Positions 50,201 through 63,568 of a DNA stretch of 64,000 nt are shown here, in pieces; within the stretch, counting starts at the first letter, position 1, and the number at the start of each line of letters is the position of its first letter. A program made the translations under genes and the position numbers. Origin of the DNA: Rhabditoides inermis. Taxonomy: Eukaryota > Nematoda > Chromadorea > Rhabditida > Rhabditidae. The stretch is from the NCBI GenBank assembly GCA_963966185.1, contig CAWZYM010000310.1:89820-153819 (forward strand), written 5' to 3'. Below the pieces are notes generated by a model, which searched no databases, was not told where the DNA came from, and saw only the letters and a list, made by a program, of their open reading frames with translations.

Positions 50201-52815
50201 GTCTACTCTCACGTCTCTGCATCGATCACATCACTTTTCTAGAGACAGTTGTATGCTCTCCTCTGTCTACTCTCACGTCTCTGCATCGATCAAATCACTT
50301 TTCTAGAAACAGTTGTATGCTCTCTTCTGTCTACTCTCACGTCTCTGCATCGATCAAATCACTTTTCTAGAAACAATTGTATGCTCTCTTCTGTCTACTC
50401 TCACGTCTCTGCATCGATCACATCACTTTTCTAGAAACAATTGTATGCTCTCTTCTGTCTACTCTCACGTCTCTGCATCGATCACATCACTTTTCTAGAA
50501 ACAGTTTTATGCTCTCTTCTGTCTACTCTCACGTCTCTGCATCGACCACATCACTTTTATAGAAACATTTTTATGCTCTCTTTTGTCTACTCTCACGTCG
50601 CTGCATCGATCGAATCGATTTTCTAGAAACAATTTTATGCTCTCTTCTGTCTACTCTCACGTCTCTGCATCGACCACATCACTTTTCTAGAAACAGTTTT
50701 ATGCTCTCTTTTGTCTACTCTCACGTCTCCTCATCGATCAAATCACTTTTCTAGAAACAGTTTTATGCTCTCTTTTGTCTACTCTCACGTCTCCTCATCG
50801 ATCAAATCACTTTTCTAGAAACAATTCTATGCTCTCTTTTGTCTACTCTCACGTCTCTGCATCGACCACATCACTTTTCTAGAAACAGTTGTATGCTCCC
50901 TTCTGTCTACTCTTACGTCTCTGCATCGATCACAACACTTTTCTAGAAACAGTTGTATGCTCCCTTCTGTCTACTCTCACGTCTCTGCATCGATCACATC
51001 ACTTTTCTAGAAACAGTTGTATGCTCTCCTCTGTCTACTCTCACGTCTCTGCATCGATCAAATCACTTTTCTAGAAACAGTTGTATGCTCTCTTCTGTCT
51101 ACTCTCACGTCTCTGCATCGATCACATCACTTTTCTAGAAACAGTTGTATGCTCTCTTTTGTCTACTCTCACGTCTCTGCATCGATCACATCACTTTTCT
51201 AGAAACAGTTGTATGCTCTCTTCGGTCTACTCTCACGTCTCTGCATCGATCACATCACTTTTCTAGAAACAGTTTTATGCTCTCTTCTGTCTACTCTCAC
51301 GTCTCTGCATCGATCAAATCACTTTTCTAGAAACAATTGTATGCTCTCTTCTGTCTACTCTCACGTCTCTGCATCGATCACATCACTTTTCTAGAAACAA
51401 TTGTATGCTCTCTTCTGTCTACTCTCACGTCTCTGCATCGATCACATCACTTTTCTAGAAACAGTTGTATGCTCTCTTCTGTCTACTCTCACGTCTCTGC
51501 ATCGATCACATCACTTTTCTAGAAACAGTTGTATGCTCTCTTCTGTCTACTCTCACGTCGCTGCATCGATCAAATCGCTTTTCTAGAAACAGTTGTATGC
51601 TCCCTTCTGTCTACTCTTACGTCTCTGCATCGATCAAATCACTTTTCTAGAAACAATTCTATGCTCTCTTCTATCTACTCTCACGTCTCTGCATCGACCA
51701 CATCACTTTTCTAGAAACAGTTTTATGCTCTCTTTTGTCTACTCTCACGTCGCTGCATCGATCAAATCGCTTTTCTAGAAACAATTTTATGCTCTCTTCT
51801 GTCTACTCTCACGTCTCTGCATCGACCACATCACTTTTCTAGAAACAGTTTTATGCTCTCTTTTGTCTACTCTCACGTCTCCTCATCGATCAAATCACTT
51901 TTCTAGAAACAGTTTTATGCTCTCTTCTGTCTACTCTCACGTCTCTGCATCGATCAAATCACTTTTCTAGAAACAGTTGTATGCTCTCCTCTGTCTACTC
52001 TCACGTCTCTGCATCGATCAAATCACTTTTCTAGAAACAGTTGTATGCTCTCTTCTGTCTACTCTCACGTCTCTGCATCGATCACATCACTTTTCTAAAA
52101 ACAGTTGTATGCTCTCTTCGGTCTACTCTCACGTCTCTGCATCGATCAAATCACTTTTCTAGAAACAATTGTATGCTCTCTTCTGTCTACTCTCACGTCT
52201 CTGCATCGATCACATCACTTTTCTAGAAACAGTTTTATGCTCTCTTCTGTCTACTCTCACGTCTCTGCATCGACCACATCACTTTTCTAGAAACATTTTT
52301 ATGCTCTCTTCTGTCTACTCTCACGTCGCTGCATCGATCAAATCACTTTTCTAGAAACAATTCTATGCTCTCTTCTGTCTACTCTCACGTCTCTGCATCG
52401 ACCACATCACTTTTCTAGAAACAATTCTATGCTCTCTTCTGTCTACTCTCACGTCTCTGCATCGACCACATCACTTTTCTAGAAACAGTTTTATGTTCTC
52501 TTTTGTCTACTCTCACGTCGCTGCATCGATCAAATCACTTTTCTAGAAACAGTTGTATGCTCTCTTCGGTCTACTCTCACGTCTCTGCATCGATCAAATC
52601 ACTTTTTTAGAAACAATTGTATGCTCTCTTCTGTCTACTCTCACGTCTCTGCATCGATCACATCACTTTTCTAGAAACAGTTTTATGCCTTCTTCTGTCT
52701 ACTCTCACGTCTCTGCATCGACCACATCACTTTTCTAGAAACATTTTTATGCTCTCTTCTGTCTACTCTCACGTCGCTGCATCGATCAAATCGCTTTTTT
52801 AGAAACAGTTCTATG
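47208..52815. repeat. Large 64-bp minisatellite array 3 (about 88 monomers)
   Basis: Both ends match the other arrays. It contains an internal tandem duplication of 1474 bp (23 monomers plus 2 bp) that the others lack. Confidence 0.95.
48393..51340. repeat. 1474-bp tandem duplication inside array 3
   Basis: Distinctive monomers recur 1474 bp apart: the TTCTTAGAAACAG monomer (48443 and 49917), the TACCTTTCACG monomer (48602 and 50076) and the CTCTTACGTC monomer (49436 and 50910). The seam is near 49690-49760, where GTCTCCTCATCG monomers lead back to the CTCCCTTCTG group. The end coordinates are approximate. Confidence 0.75.
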
Positions 52816-52952
52816 CGAATCAAGTCGCACACAATAACGATTACGTAAATTACGGTAAGATTAGTAAAACACAGTAATCAATGTCTAATGCGAGTTCCAA
52901 CAACACGGATTTCGGTGAGCCCGTGGATGCGTACGTGTTGTTGGTTATGCTT
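52816..52952. repeat. Inverted 5S spacer segment at array 3 right end
   Basis: Same 137-bp inverted piece and same return point (TTCGAGATAAATATTC) as 9312-9448. Confidence 0.9.
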
Positions 52953-53060
52953 CGAGATAAATATTCTGATTCTGATTCTGTGTCGACCTATGAATAGGTT
53001 AGTGTTTCCGTAAGTCTGCGAAGAGCTGAGGAGAATTCCCACCTCCCTTTCTTCCTCCCC

Positions 53061-53097
<37 letters not shown>

Positions 53098-53157
53098 ATC
53101 TTCGAATTACTTTCCATCTCCCTATTTCACTTAAAGTCGTTTCTGCAAAAAAAGAAA

Positions 53158-53275
53158 GCTTACGTTACCCGGGATTCCCAAGCCGTCTCCGATCCAAGTA
53201 CTAACCGGGCGCATCGTTGCTTGACTTGCCAGATCGGACGGGATGGCGTATATTCAACGAGCTATGAACGTAAGC
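53158..53275 (-). rRNA. 5S ribosomal RNA
   Basis: Complete copy, the counterpart of the gene at 9654 (same rearranged spacer on its 3' side). Step 713 bp. Confidence 0.95.
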
Positions 53276-53775
53276 GGGAGAGTGAATACTTTCTTAGGTG
53301 ATCGATCTGTGGAGTACCCACGAAACCACCTGGTACCGCAATATAAAGCGATGTGTCGAGCCCGGATCTTCCGCCGCCGAGACAAGCATAACCAACAACA
53401 CGTACGCATCCACGGGCTCACCGAAATCCGTGTTGTTGGAACTCGCATTAGACATTGATTACTGTGTTTTACTAATCTTACCGTAATTTACGTAATCGTT
53501 ATTGTGTGCGACTTGATTCGAGATAAATATTCTGATTCTGATTCTGTGTCGACCTATGAATAGGTTAGTGTTTCCGTAAGTATTGCCCCCCCCCGTATGC
53601 CAGCTGACCCGTGAGAACGAATAGCAGGTTGACAAATAAACAATTGAACAATTGGACAATTGGACATTTGGAAAATTGGACATTTGGAGAATCGGACAAT
53701 TGGCAAACTCGAACTGCGAAGACAAACTCACTGCGAAGAGCTGAGGAGAATTCCCACCTCCCTTTCTTCCTCCCC

Positions 53776-53810
<35 letters not shown>

Positions 53811-53870
53811 ATCTTCGAATTACTTTCCATCTCCCTATTTCACTTAAAGTCGTTTCTGCAAAAAAAGAAA

Positions 53871-53988
53871 GCTTACGTTACCCGGGATTCCCAAGCCGTC
53901 TCCGATCCAAGTACTAACCGGGCGCATCGTTGCTTGACTTGCCAGATCGGACGGGATGGCGTATATTCAACGAGCTATGAACGTAAGC
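53871..53988 (-). rRNA. 5S ribosomal RNA
   Basis: Complete copy; the next 5S copy is already truncated by array 4. Confidence 0.95.
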
Positions 53989-54585
53989 GGGAGAGTGAAT
54001 ACTTTCTTAGGTGATCGATCTGTGGAGTACCCACGAAACCACCTGGTACCGCAATATAAAGCGATGTGTCGAGCCCGGATCTTCCGCCGCCGAGACAAGC
54101 ATAACCAACAACACGTACGCATCCACGGGCTCACCGAAATCCGTGTTGTTGGAACTCGCATTAGACATTGATTACTGTGTTTTACTAATCTTACCGTAAT
54201 TTACGTAATCGTTATTGTGTGCGACTTGATTCGAGATAAATATTCTGATTCTGATTCTGTGTCGACCTATGAATAGGTTAGTGTTTCCGTAAGTATTGCC
54301 CCCCCCCCCCCGTATGCCAGCTGACCCGTGAGAACGAATAGCAGGTTGACAAATAAACAATTGAACAATTGGACAATTGGACATTTGGAAAATTGGACAT
54401 TTGGAGAATCGGACAATTGGCAAACTCGAACTGCGAAGACAAACTCACTGCGAAGAGCTGAGGAGAATTCCCACCTCCCTTTCTTCCTCCCCCTCCTCTC
54501 TCTCTCTCTCTCTCTCTCTCTCCCTATCTTCGAATTACTTTCCATCTCCCTATTTCACTTAAAGTCGTTTCTGCAAAAAAAGAAA

Positions 54586-54673
54586 GCTTACGTTACCCGG
54601 GATTCCCAAGCCGTCTCCGATCCAAGTACTAACCGGGCGCATCGTTGCTTGACTTGCCAGATCGGACGGGATG
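54586..54673 (-). pseudogene. Truncated 5S gene at minisatellite array 4
   Basis: Same 88-nt remnant and junction as the three other large arrays. Confidence 0.9.
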
Positions 54674-57600
54674 CATCGATCAAATCGCTTTTCTAGAAAC
54701 AATTTTATGCTCTCTTCTGTCTACTCTCACGTCTCTGCATCGACCACATCACTTTTCTAGAAACAGTTTTATGCTCTCTTTTGTCTACTCTCACGTCTCC
54801 TCATCGATCAAATCACTTTTCTAGAAACAGTTTTATGCTCTCTTCTGTCTACTCTCACGTCTCTGCATCGATCAAATCACTTTTCTAGAAACAGTTGTAT
54901 GCTCTCCTCTGTCTACTCTCACGTCTCTGCATCGATCAAATCACTTTTCTAGAAACAGTTGTATGCTCTCTTCTGTCTACTCTCACGTCTCTGCATCGAT
55001 CACATCACTTTTCTAAAAACAGTTGTATGCTCTCTTCGGTCTACTCTCACGTCTCTGCATCGATCAAATCACTTTTCTAGAAACAATTGTATGCTCTCTT
55101 CTGTCTACTCTCACGTCTCTGCATCGATCACATCACTTTTCTAGAAACAGTTTTATGCTCTCTTCTGTCTACTCTCACGTCTCTGCATCGACCACATCAC
55201 TTTTCTAGAAACAGTTTTATGCCTTCTTCTGTCTACTCTCACGTCTCTGCATCGACCACATCACTTTTCTAGAAACATTTTTATGCTCTCTTCTGTCTAC
55301 TCTCACGTCGCTGCATCGATCAAATCGCTTTTTTAGAAACAGTTCTATGCTCTCTTCTGTCTACTCTCACGTCTCTGCATCGATCAAATCACTTTTCTAG
55401 AAACAATTCTATGCTCTCTTCTGTCTACTCTCACGTCTCTGCATCGACCACATCACTTTTCTAGAAACAGTTTTATGCTCTCTTTTGTCTACTCTCACGT
55501 CGCTGCATCGATCAAATCGCTTTTCTAGAAACAGTTCTATGCTCTCTTCTGTCTACTCTCACGTCTCTGCATCGATCAAATCACTTTTCTAGAAACAATT
55601 TTATGCTCTCTTCTGTCTACTCTCACGTCTCTGCATCGACCACATCACTTTTCTAGAAACAGTTTTATGCTCTCTTTTGTCTACTCTCACGTCTCCTCAT
55701 CGATCAAATCACTTTTCTAGAAACAATTCTATGCTCTCTTCTGTCTACTCTCACGTCTCTGCATCGACCACATCACTTTTCTAGAAACAGTTGTATGCTC
55801 CCTTCTGTCTACTCTCACGTCTCTGCATCGATCACATCACTTTTCTAGAAACAGTTGTATGCTCCCTTCTGTCTACTCTCACGTCTCTTCGTCGATCACA
55901 TCACTTTTCTTAGAAACAGTTGTATGCTCTCCTCTGTCTACTCTCACGTCTCTGCATCGATCAAATCACTTTTCTAGAAACAGTTTTATGCTCTCTTCTG
56001 TCTACTCTCACGTCTCTGCATCGACCACATCACTTTTCTAGAAACATTTTTATGCTCTCTTCTGTCTACCTTTCACGTCTCTGCATCGATCACATCACTT
56101 TTCTAGAAACAGTTGTATGCTCTCTTCTGCCTACTCTCACGTCTCTGCATCGATCACATCACTTTTCTAGAGACAGTTGTATGCTCTCCTCTGTCTACTC
56201 TCACGTCTCTGCATCGATCACATCACTTTTCTAGAGACAGTTGTATGCTCTCCTCTGTCTACTCTCACGTCTCTGCATCGATCAAATCACTTTTCTAGAA
56301 ACAGTTGTATGCTCTCTTCTGTCTACTCTCACGTCTCTGCATCGATCAAATCACTTTTCTAGAAACAATTGTATGCTCTCTTCTGTCTACTCTCACGTCT
56401 CTGCATCGATCACATCACTTTTCTAGAAACAATTGTATGCTCTCTTCTGTCTACTCTCACGTCTCTGCATCGATCACATCACTTTTCTAGAAACAGTTTT
56501 ATGCTCTCTTCTGTCTACTCTCACGTCTCTGCATCGACCACATCACTTTTATAGAAACATTTTTATGCTCTCTTTTGTCTACTCTCACGTCGCTGCATCG
56601 ATCGAATCGATTTTCTAGAAACAATTTTATGCTCTCTTCTGTCTACTCTCACGTCTCTGCATCGACCACATCACTTTTCTAGAAACAGTTTTATGCTCTC
56701 TTTTGTCTACTCTCACGTCTCCTCATCGATCAAATCACTTTTCTAGAAACAGTTTTATGCTCTCTTTTGTCTACTCTCACGTCTCCTCATCGATCAAATC
56801 ACTTTTCTAGAAACAATTCTATGCTCTCTTTTGTCTACTCTCACGTCTCTGCATCGACCACATCACTTTTCTAGAAACAGTTGTATGCTCCCTTCTGTCT
56901 ACTCTTACGTCTCTGCATCGATCACAACACTTTTCTAGAAACAGTTGTATGCTCCCTTCTGTCTACTCTCACGTCTCTGCATCGATCACATCACTTTTCT
57001 AGAAACAGTTGTATGCTCTCCTCTGTCTACTCTCACGTCTCTGCATCGATCAAATCACTTTTCTAGAAACAGTTGTATGCTCTCTTCTGTCTACTCTCAC
57101 GTCTCTGCATCGATCACATCACTTTTCTAGAAACAGTTGTATGCTCTCTTTTGTCTACTCTCACGTCTCTGCATCGATCACATCACTTTTCTAGAAACAG
57201 TTGTATGCTCTCTTCGGTCTACTCTCACGTCTCTGCATCGATCACATCACTTTTCTAGAAACAGTTTTATGCTCTCTTCTGTCTACTCTCACGTCTCTGC
57301 ATCGATCAAATCACTTTTCTAGAAACAATTGTATGCTCTCTTCTGTCTACTCTCACGTCTCTGCATCGATCACATCACTTTTCTAGAAACAATTGTATGC
57401 TCTCTTCTGTCTACTCTCTCACGTCTCTGCATCGATCACATCACTTTTCTAGAAACAGTTTTATGCTCTCTTCTGTCTACTCTCACGTCTCTGCATCGAC
57501 CACATCACTTTTATAGAAACATTTTTATGCTCTCTTCTGTCTACTCTCACGTCGCTGCATCGATTAAATCGCTTTTTTAGAAACAGTTCTATGCTCTCTT

Positions 57601-59961
57601 CTGTCTACTCTCACGTCTCTGCATCGATCAAATCACTTTTCTAGAAACAATTCTATGCTCTCTTCTATCTACTCTCACGTCTCTGCATCGACCACATCAC
57701 TTTTCTAGAAACAGTTTTATGCTCTCTTTTGTCTACTCTCACGTCGCTGCATCGATCGAATCGATTTTCTAGAAACAATTTTATGCTCTCTTCTGTCTAC
57801 TCTCACGTCTCTGCATCGACCACATCACTTTTCTAGAAACAGTTTTATGCTCTCTTTTGTCTACTCTCACGTCTCCTCATCGATCAAATCACTTTTCTAG
57901 AAACAGTTTTATGCTCTCTTTTGTCTACTCTCACGTCTCCTCATCGATCAAATCACTTTTCTAGAAACAATTCTATGCTCTCTTTTGTCTACTCTCACGT
58001 CTCTGCATCGACCACATCACTTTTCTAGAAACAGTTGTATGCTCCCTTCTGTCTACTCTTACGTCTCTGCATCGATCACAACACTTTTCTAGAAACAGTT
58101 GTATGCTCCCTTCTGTCTACTCTCACGTCTCTGCATCGATCACATCACTTTTCTAGAAACAGTTGTATGCTCTCCTCTGTCTACTCTCACGTCTCTGCAT
58201 CGATCAAATCACTTTTCTAGAAACAGTTGTATGCTCTCTTCTGTCTACTCTCACGTCTCTGCATCGATCACATCACTTTTCTAGAAACAGTTGTATGCTC
58301 TCTTTTGTCTACTCTCACGTCTCTGCATCGATCACATCACTTTTCTAGAAACAGTTGTATGCTCTCTTCGGTCTACTCTCACGTCTCTGCATCGATCACA
58401 TCACTTTTCTAGAAACAGTTTTATGCTCTCTTCTGTCTACTCTCACGTCTCTGCATCGATCAAATCACTTTTCTAGAAACAATTGTATGCTCTCTTCTGT
58501 CTACTCTCACGTCTCTGCATCGATCACATCACTTTTCTAGAAACAATTGTATGCTCTCTTCTGTCTACTCTCACGTCTCTGCATCGATCACATCACTTTT
58601 CTAGAAACAGTTGTATGCTCTCTTCTGTCTACTCTCACGTCTCTGCATCGATCACATCACTTTTCTAGAAACAGTTGTATGCTCTCTTCTGTCTACTCTC
58701 ACGTCGCTGCATCGATAAAATCGCTTTTCTAGAAACAGTTGTATGCTCCCTTCTGTCTACTCTTACGTCTCTGCATCGATCAAATCACTTTTCTAGAAAC
58801 AATTCTATGCTCTCTTCTATCTACTCTCACGTCTCTGCATCGACCACATCACTTTTCTAGAAACAGTTTTATGCTCTCTTTTGTCTACTCTCACGTCGCT
58901 GCATCGATCAAATCGCTTTTCTAGAAACAATTTTATGCTCTCTTCTGTCTACTCTCACGTCTCTGCATCGACCACATCACTTTTCTAGAAACAGTTTTAT
59001 GCTCTCTTTTGTCTACTCTCACGTCTCCTCATCGATCAAATCACTTTTCTAGAAACAGTTTTATGCTCTCTTCTGTCTACTCTCACGTCTCTGCATCGAT
59101 CAAATCACTTTTCTAGAAACAGTTGTATGCTCTCCTCTGTCTACTCTCACGTCTCTGCATCGATCAAATCACTTTTCTAGAAACAGTTGTATGCTCTCTT
59201 CTGTCTACTCTCACGTCTCTGCATCGATCACATCACTTTTCTAAAAACAGTTGTATGCTCTCTTCGGTCTACTCTCACGTCTCTGCATCGATCAAATCAC
59301 TTTTCTAGAAACAATTGTATGCTCTCTTCTGTCTACTCTCACGTCTCTGCATCGATCACATCACTTTTCTAGAAACAGTTTTATGCTCTCTTCTGTCTAC
59401 TCTCACGTCTCTGCATCGACCACATCACTTTTCTAGAAACATTTTTATGCTCTCTTCTGTCTACTCTCACGTCGCTGCATCGATCAAATCACTTTTCTAG
59501 AAACAATTCTATGCTCTCTTCTGTCTACTCTCACGTCTCTGCATCGACCACATCACTTTTCTAGAAACAATTCTATGCTCTCTTCTGTCTACTCTCACGT
59601 CTCTGCATCGACCACATCACTTTTCTAGAAACAGTTTTATGTTCTCTTTTGTCTACTCTCACGTCGCTGCATCGATCAAATCACTTTTCTAGAAACAGTT
59701 GTATGCTCTCTTCGGTCTACTCTCACGTCTCTGCATCGATCAAATCACTTTTTTAGAAACAATTGTATGCTCTCTTCTGTCTACTCTCACGTCTCTGCAT
59801 CGATCACATCACTTTTCTAGAAACAGTTTTATGCCTTCTTCTGTCTACTCTCACGTCTCTGCATCGACCACATCACTTTTCTAGAAACATTTTTATGCTC
59901 TCTTCTGTCTACTCTCACGTCGCTGCATCGATCAAATCGCTTTTTTAGAAACAGTTCTATG
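54674..59961. repeat. Large 64-bp minisatellite array 4 (about 83 monomers)
   Basis: Its left part follows array 3 and its right part follows array 1 (for example the CGATAAAATCGC monomer at about 58712, also at 8064 but absent from arrays 2 and 3). It looks like a mosaic. A CTCTCTCACG irregularity near 57416 marks a seam. Confidence 0.95.
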
Positions 59962-60098
59962 CGAATCAAGTCGCACACAATAACGATTACGTAAATTACG
60001 GTAAGATTAGTAAAACACAGTAATCAATGTCTAATGCGAGTTCCAACAACACGGATTTCGGTGAGCCCGTGGATGCGTACGTGTTGTTGGTTATGCTT
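59962..60098. repeat. Inverted 5S spacer segment at array 4 right end
   Basis: Same 137-bp inverted piece as at 9312 and 52816. Confidence 0.9.
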
Positions 60099-60206
60099 CG
60101 AGATAAATATTCTGATTCTGATTCTGTGTCGACCTATGAATAGGTTAGTGTTTCCGTAAGTCTGCGAAGAGCTGAGGAGAATTCCCACCTCCCTTTCTTC
60201 CTCCCC

Positions 60207-60241
<35 letters not shown>

Positions 60242-60301
60242 ATCTTCGAATTACTTTCCATCTCCCTATTTCACTTAAAGTCGTTTCTGCAAAAAAAGAA
60301 A

Positions 60302-60419
60302 GCTTACGTTACCCGGGATTCCCAAGCCGTCTCCGATCCAAGTACTAACCGGGCGCATCGTTGCTTGACTTGCCAGATCGGACGGGATGGCGTATATTCA
60401 ACGAGCTATGAACGTAAGC
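60302..60419 (-). rRNA. 5S ribosomal RNA
   Basis: Complete copy, the first after array 4, with the poly-C/AT-rich deletion in the spacer on its 3' side. Confidence 0.95.
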
Positions 60420-60931
60420 GGGAGAGTGAATACTTTCTTAGGTGATCGATCTGTGGAGTACCCACGAAACCACCTGGTACCGCAATATAAAGCGATGTGT
60501 CGAGCCCGGATCTTCCGCCGCCGAGACAAGCATAACCAACAACACGTACGCATCCACGGGCTCACCGAAATCCGTGTTGTTGGAACTCGCATTAGACATT
60601 GATTACTGTGTTTTACTAATCTTACCGTAATTTACGTAATCGTTATTGTGTGCGACTTGATTCGAGATAAATATTCTGATTCTGATTCTGTGTCGACCTA
60701 TGAATAGGTTAGTGTTTCCGTAAGTATTGCCCCCCCCCCCCGTATGCCAGCTGACCCGTGAGAACGAATAGCAGGTTGACAAATAAACAATTGAACAATT
60801 GGACAATTGGACATTTGGAAAATTGGACATTTGGAGAATCGGACAATTGGCAAACTCGAACTGCGAAGACAAACTCACTGCGAAGACTGCGAAGAGCTGA
60901 GGAGAATTCCCACCTCCCTTTCTTCCTCCCC

Positions 60932-60970
<39 letters not shown>

Positions 60971-61030
60971 ATCTTCGAATTACTTTCCATCTCCCTATTT
61001 CACTTAAAGTCGTTTCTGCAAAAAAAGAAA

Positions 61031-61148
61031 GCTTACGTTACCCGGGATTCCCAAGCCGTCTCCGATCCAAGTACTAACCGGGCGCATCGTTGCTTGACTT
61101 GCCAGATCGGACGGGATGGCGTATATTCAACGAGCTATGAACGTAAGC
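61031..61148 (-). rRNA. 5S ribosomal RNA with replaced 5' flank
   Basis: Complete copy with a normal 3' spacer and terminator. Its 5' flank is normal for only 12 bp before the 484-bp segment. It is the counterpart of the gene at 13304. Confidence 0.94.
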
Positions 61149-61160
61149 GGGAGAGTGAAT

Positions 61161-61644
61161 TAGAGAGGGCGCGCAGCGCCCTCTCTTTTGGCTTAGGATA
61201 AGGCTCGCGCTAGAATTTTTAAGAAGCGATATCCAAAGGTCATGTTAGCAGCAACGTGAACTCATCCAATTCATGTTAGTTAGATTCGCACGGTTCCGTA
61301 GGCCAGATCACTGGTTGACGCCATCTTTGTATCTTTTCTGTGAAAGAAGTTATGCGCGATCGCGCGCACCCATGAGGCGAGAGGCCAGCGTGTGGGTGTG
61401 TGTGTGTGGACCGTTTCCAGTCAACGCTGGCTGCTAGCTCTCTCTCTCGGTGGGCGGGGCGAGAGAGAGAGAGAGCGCGAGAGTGCGCGATATTGAGAGA
61501 GCGCGCAGACGGTAGTAGACATGCACTTACGCCTCAGCGATTCAAAATAAAGAGTAAAATTTCTTTCAAAGCGTTTCTTTTGATACCATGAGAAACATTG
61601 TTGTACATACGCAACAAACACGACCTGTAGAATGTAGTATATTC
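61161..61644. other. 484-bp foreign segment, copy 2
   Basis: Same length, same joins (GTGAAT on the left, AATTTACG on the right) and apparently the same sequence as 13434-13917, including all hairpins. Both copies sit just 5' of a 5S gene and are followed by a G81A gene. Confidence 0.85.
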
Positions 61645-62028
61645 AATTTACGTAATCGTTATTGTGTGCGACTTGATTCGAGATAAATATTCTGATTCTG
61701 ATTCTGTGTCGACCTATGAATAGGTTAGTGTTTCCGTAAGTATTGCCCCCCCCCGTATGCCAGCTGACCCGTGAGAACGAATAGCAGGTTGACAAATAAA
61801 CAATTGAACAATTGGACAATTGGACATTTGGAAAATTGGACATTTGGAGAATCGGACAATTGGCAAACTCGAACTGCGAAGACAAACTCACTGCGAAGAG
61901 CTGAGGAGAATTCCCACCTCCCTTTCTTCCTCCCCCTCCTCTCTCTCTCTCTCTCTCTCTCTCTCCCTATCTTCGAATTACTTTCCATCTCCCTATTTCA
62001 CTTAAAGTCGTTTCTGCAAAAAAAGAAA

Positions 62029-62146
62029 GCTTACGTTACCCGGGATTCCCAAGCCGTCTCCGATCTAAGTACTAACCGGGCGCATCGTTGCTTGACTTGC
62101 CAGATCGGACGGGATGGCGTATATTCAACGAGCTATGAACGTAAGC
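62029..62146 (-). rRNA. 5S ribosomal RNA, G81A variant
   Basis: Complete copy with + strand C to T at 62066, as at 14308 and 18633. First gene after the 484-bp segment. Confidence 0.94.
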
Positions 62147-62737
62147 GGGAGAGTGAATACTTTCTTAGGTGATCGATCTGTGGAGTACCCACGAAACCAC
62201 CTGGTACCGCAATATAAAGCGATGTGTCGAGCCCGGATCTTCCGCCGCCGAGACAAGCATAACCAACAACACGTACGCATCCACGGGCTCACCGAAATCC
62301 GTGTTGTTGGAACTCGCATTAGACATTGATTACTGTGTTTTACTAATCTTACCGTAATTTACGTAATCGTTATTGTGTGCGACTTGATTCGAGATAAATA
62401 TTCTGATTCTGATTCTGTGTCGACCTATGAATAGGTTAGTGTTTCCGTAAGTATTGCCCCCCCCCGTATGCCAGCTGACCCGTGAGAACGAATAGCAGGT
62501 TGACAAATAAACAATTGAACAATTGGACAATTGGACATTTGGAAAATTGGACATTTGGAGAATCGGACAATTGGCAAACTCGAACTGCGAAGACAAACTC
62601 ACTGCGAAGAGCTGAGGAGAATTCCCACCTCCCTTTCTTCCTCCCCCTCCTCTCTCTCTCTCTCTCTCTCTCTCCCTATCTTCGAATTACTTTCCATCTC
62701 CCTATTTCACTTAAAGTCGTTTCTGCAAAAAAAGAAA

Positions 62738-62855
62738 GCTTACGTTACCCGGGATTCCCAAGCCGTCTCCGATCCAAGTACTAACCGGGCGCATCGTTGC
62801 TTGACTTGCCAGATCGGACGGGATGGCGTATATTCAACGAGCTATGAACGTAAGC
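62738..62855 (-). rRNA. 5S ribosomal RNA
   Basis: Complete copy; the poly-C run above it is long (15). Confidence 0.95.
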
Positions 62856-63450
62856 GGGAGAGTGAATACTTTCTTAGGTGATCGATCTGTGGAGTACCCA
62901 CGAAACCACCTGGTACCGCAATATAAAGCGATGTGTCGAGCCCGGATCTTCCGCCGCCGAGACAAGCATAACCAACAACACGTACGCATCCACGGGCTCA
63001 CCGAAATCCGTGTTGTTGGAACTCGCATTAGACATTGATTACTGTGTTTTACTAATCTTACCGTAATTTACGTAATCGTTATTGTGTGCGACTTGATTCG
63101 AGATAAATATTCTGATTCTGATTCTGTGTCGACCTATGAATAGGTTAGTGTTTCCGTAAGTATTGCCCCCCCCCCCCCCCGTATGCCAGCTGACCCGTGA
63201 GAACGAATAGCAGGTTGACAAATAAACAATTGAACAATTGGACAATTGGACATTTGGAAAATTGGACATTTGGAGAATCGGACAATTGGCAAACTCGAAC
63301 TGCGAAGACAAACTCACTGCGAAGAGCTGAGGAGAATTCCCACCTCCCTTTCTTCCTCCCCCTCCTCTCTCTCTCTCTCTCTCTCTCCCTATCTTCGAAT
63401 TACTTTCCATCTCCCTATTTCACTTAAAGTCGTTTCTGCAAAAAAAGAAA

Positions 63451-63568
63451 GCTTACGTTACCCGGGATTCCCAAGCCGTCTCCGATCCAAGTACTAACCG
63501 GGCGCATCGTTGCTTGACTTGCCAGATCGGACGGGATGGCGTATATTCAACGAGCTATGAACGTAAGC
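63451..63568 (-). rRNA. 5S ribosomal RNA
   Basis: Complete copy, the last in the window. Its 5' spacer carries the three single-base losses. Confidence 0.95.

Larger units (their letters stand above)
52953..54673. repeat. 5S rDNA units between arrays 3 and 4
   Basis: Two complete genes and one truncated gene. The first spacer carries the CCGTAAGT/CTGCGAAG deletion also seen near 9511 and 60161. Confidence 0.92.
60099..61160. repeat. 5S rDNA units; empty site for the 2.2-kb insert
   Basis: Two complete genes. The unit with the 9-bp duplication (near 60882) corresponds to the one at about 10930. At 61001-61015 it reads straight through CACTTAAAGTCGTTT without the insert found at 11068-13280. 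Confidence 0.92.
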
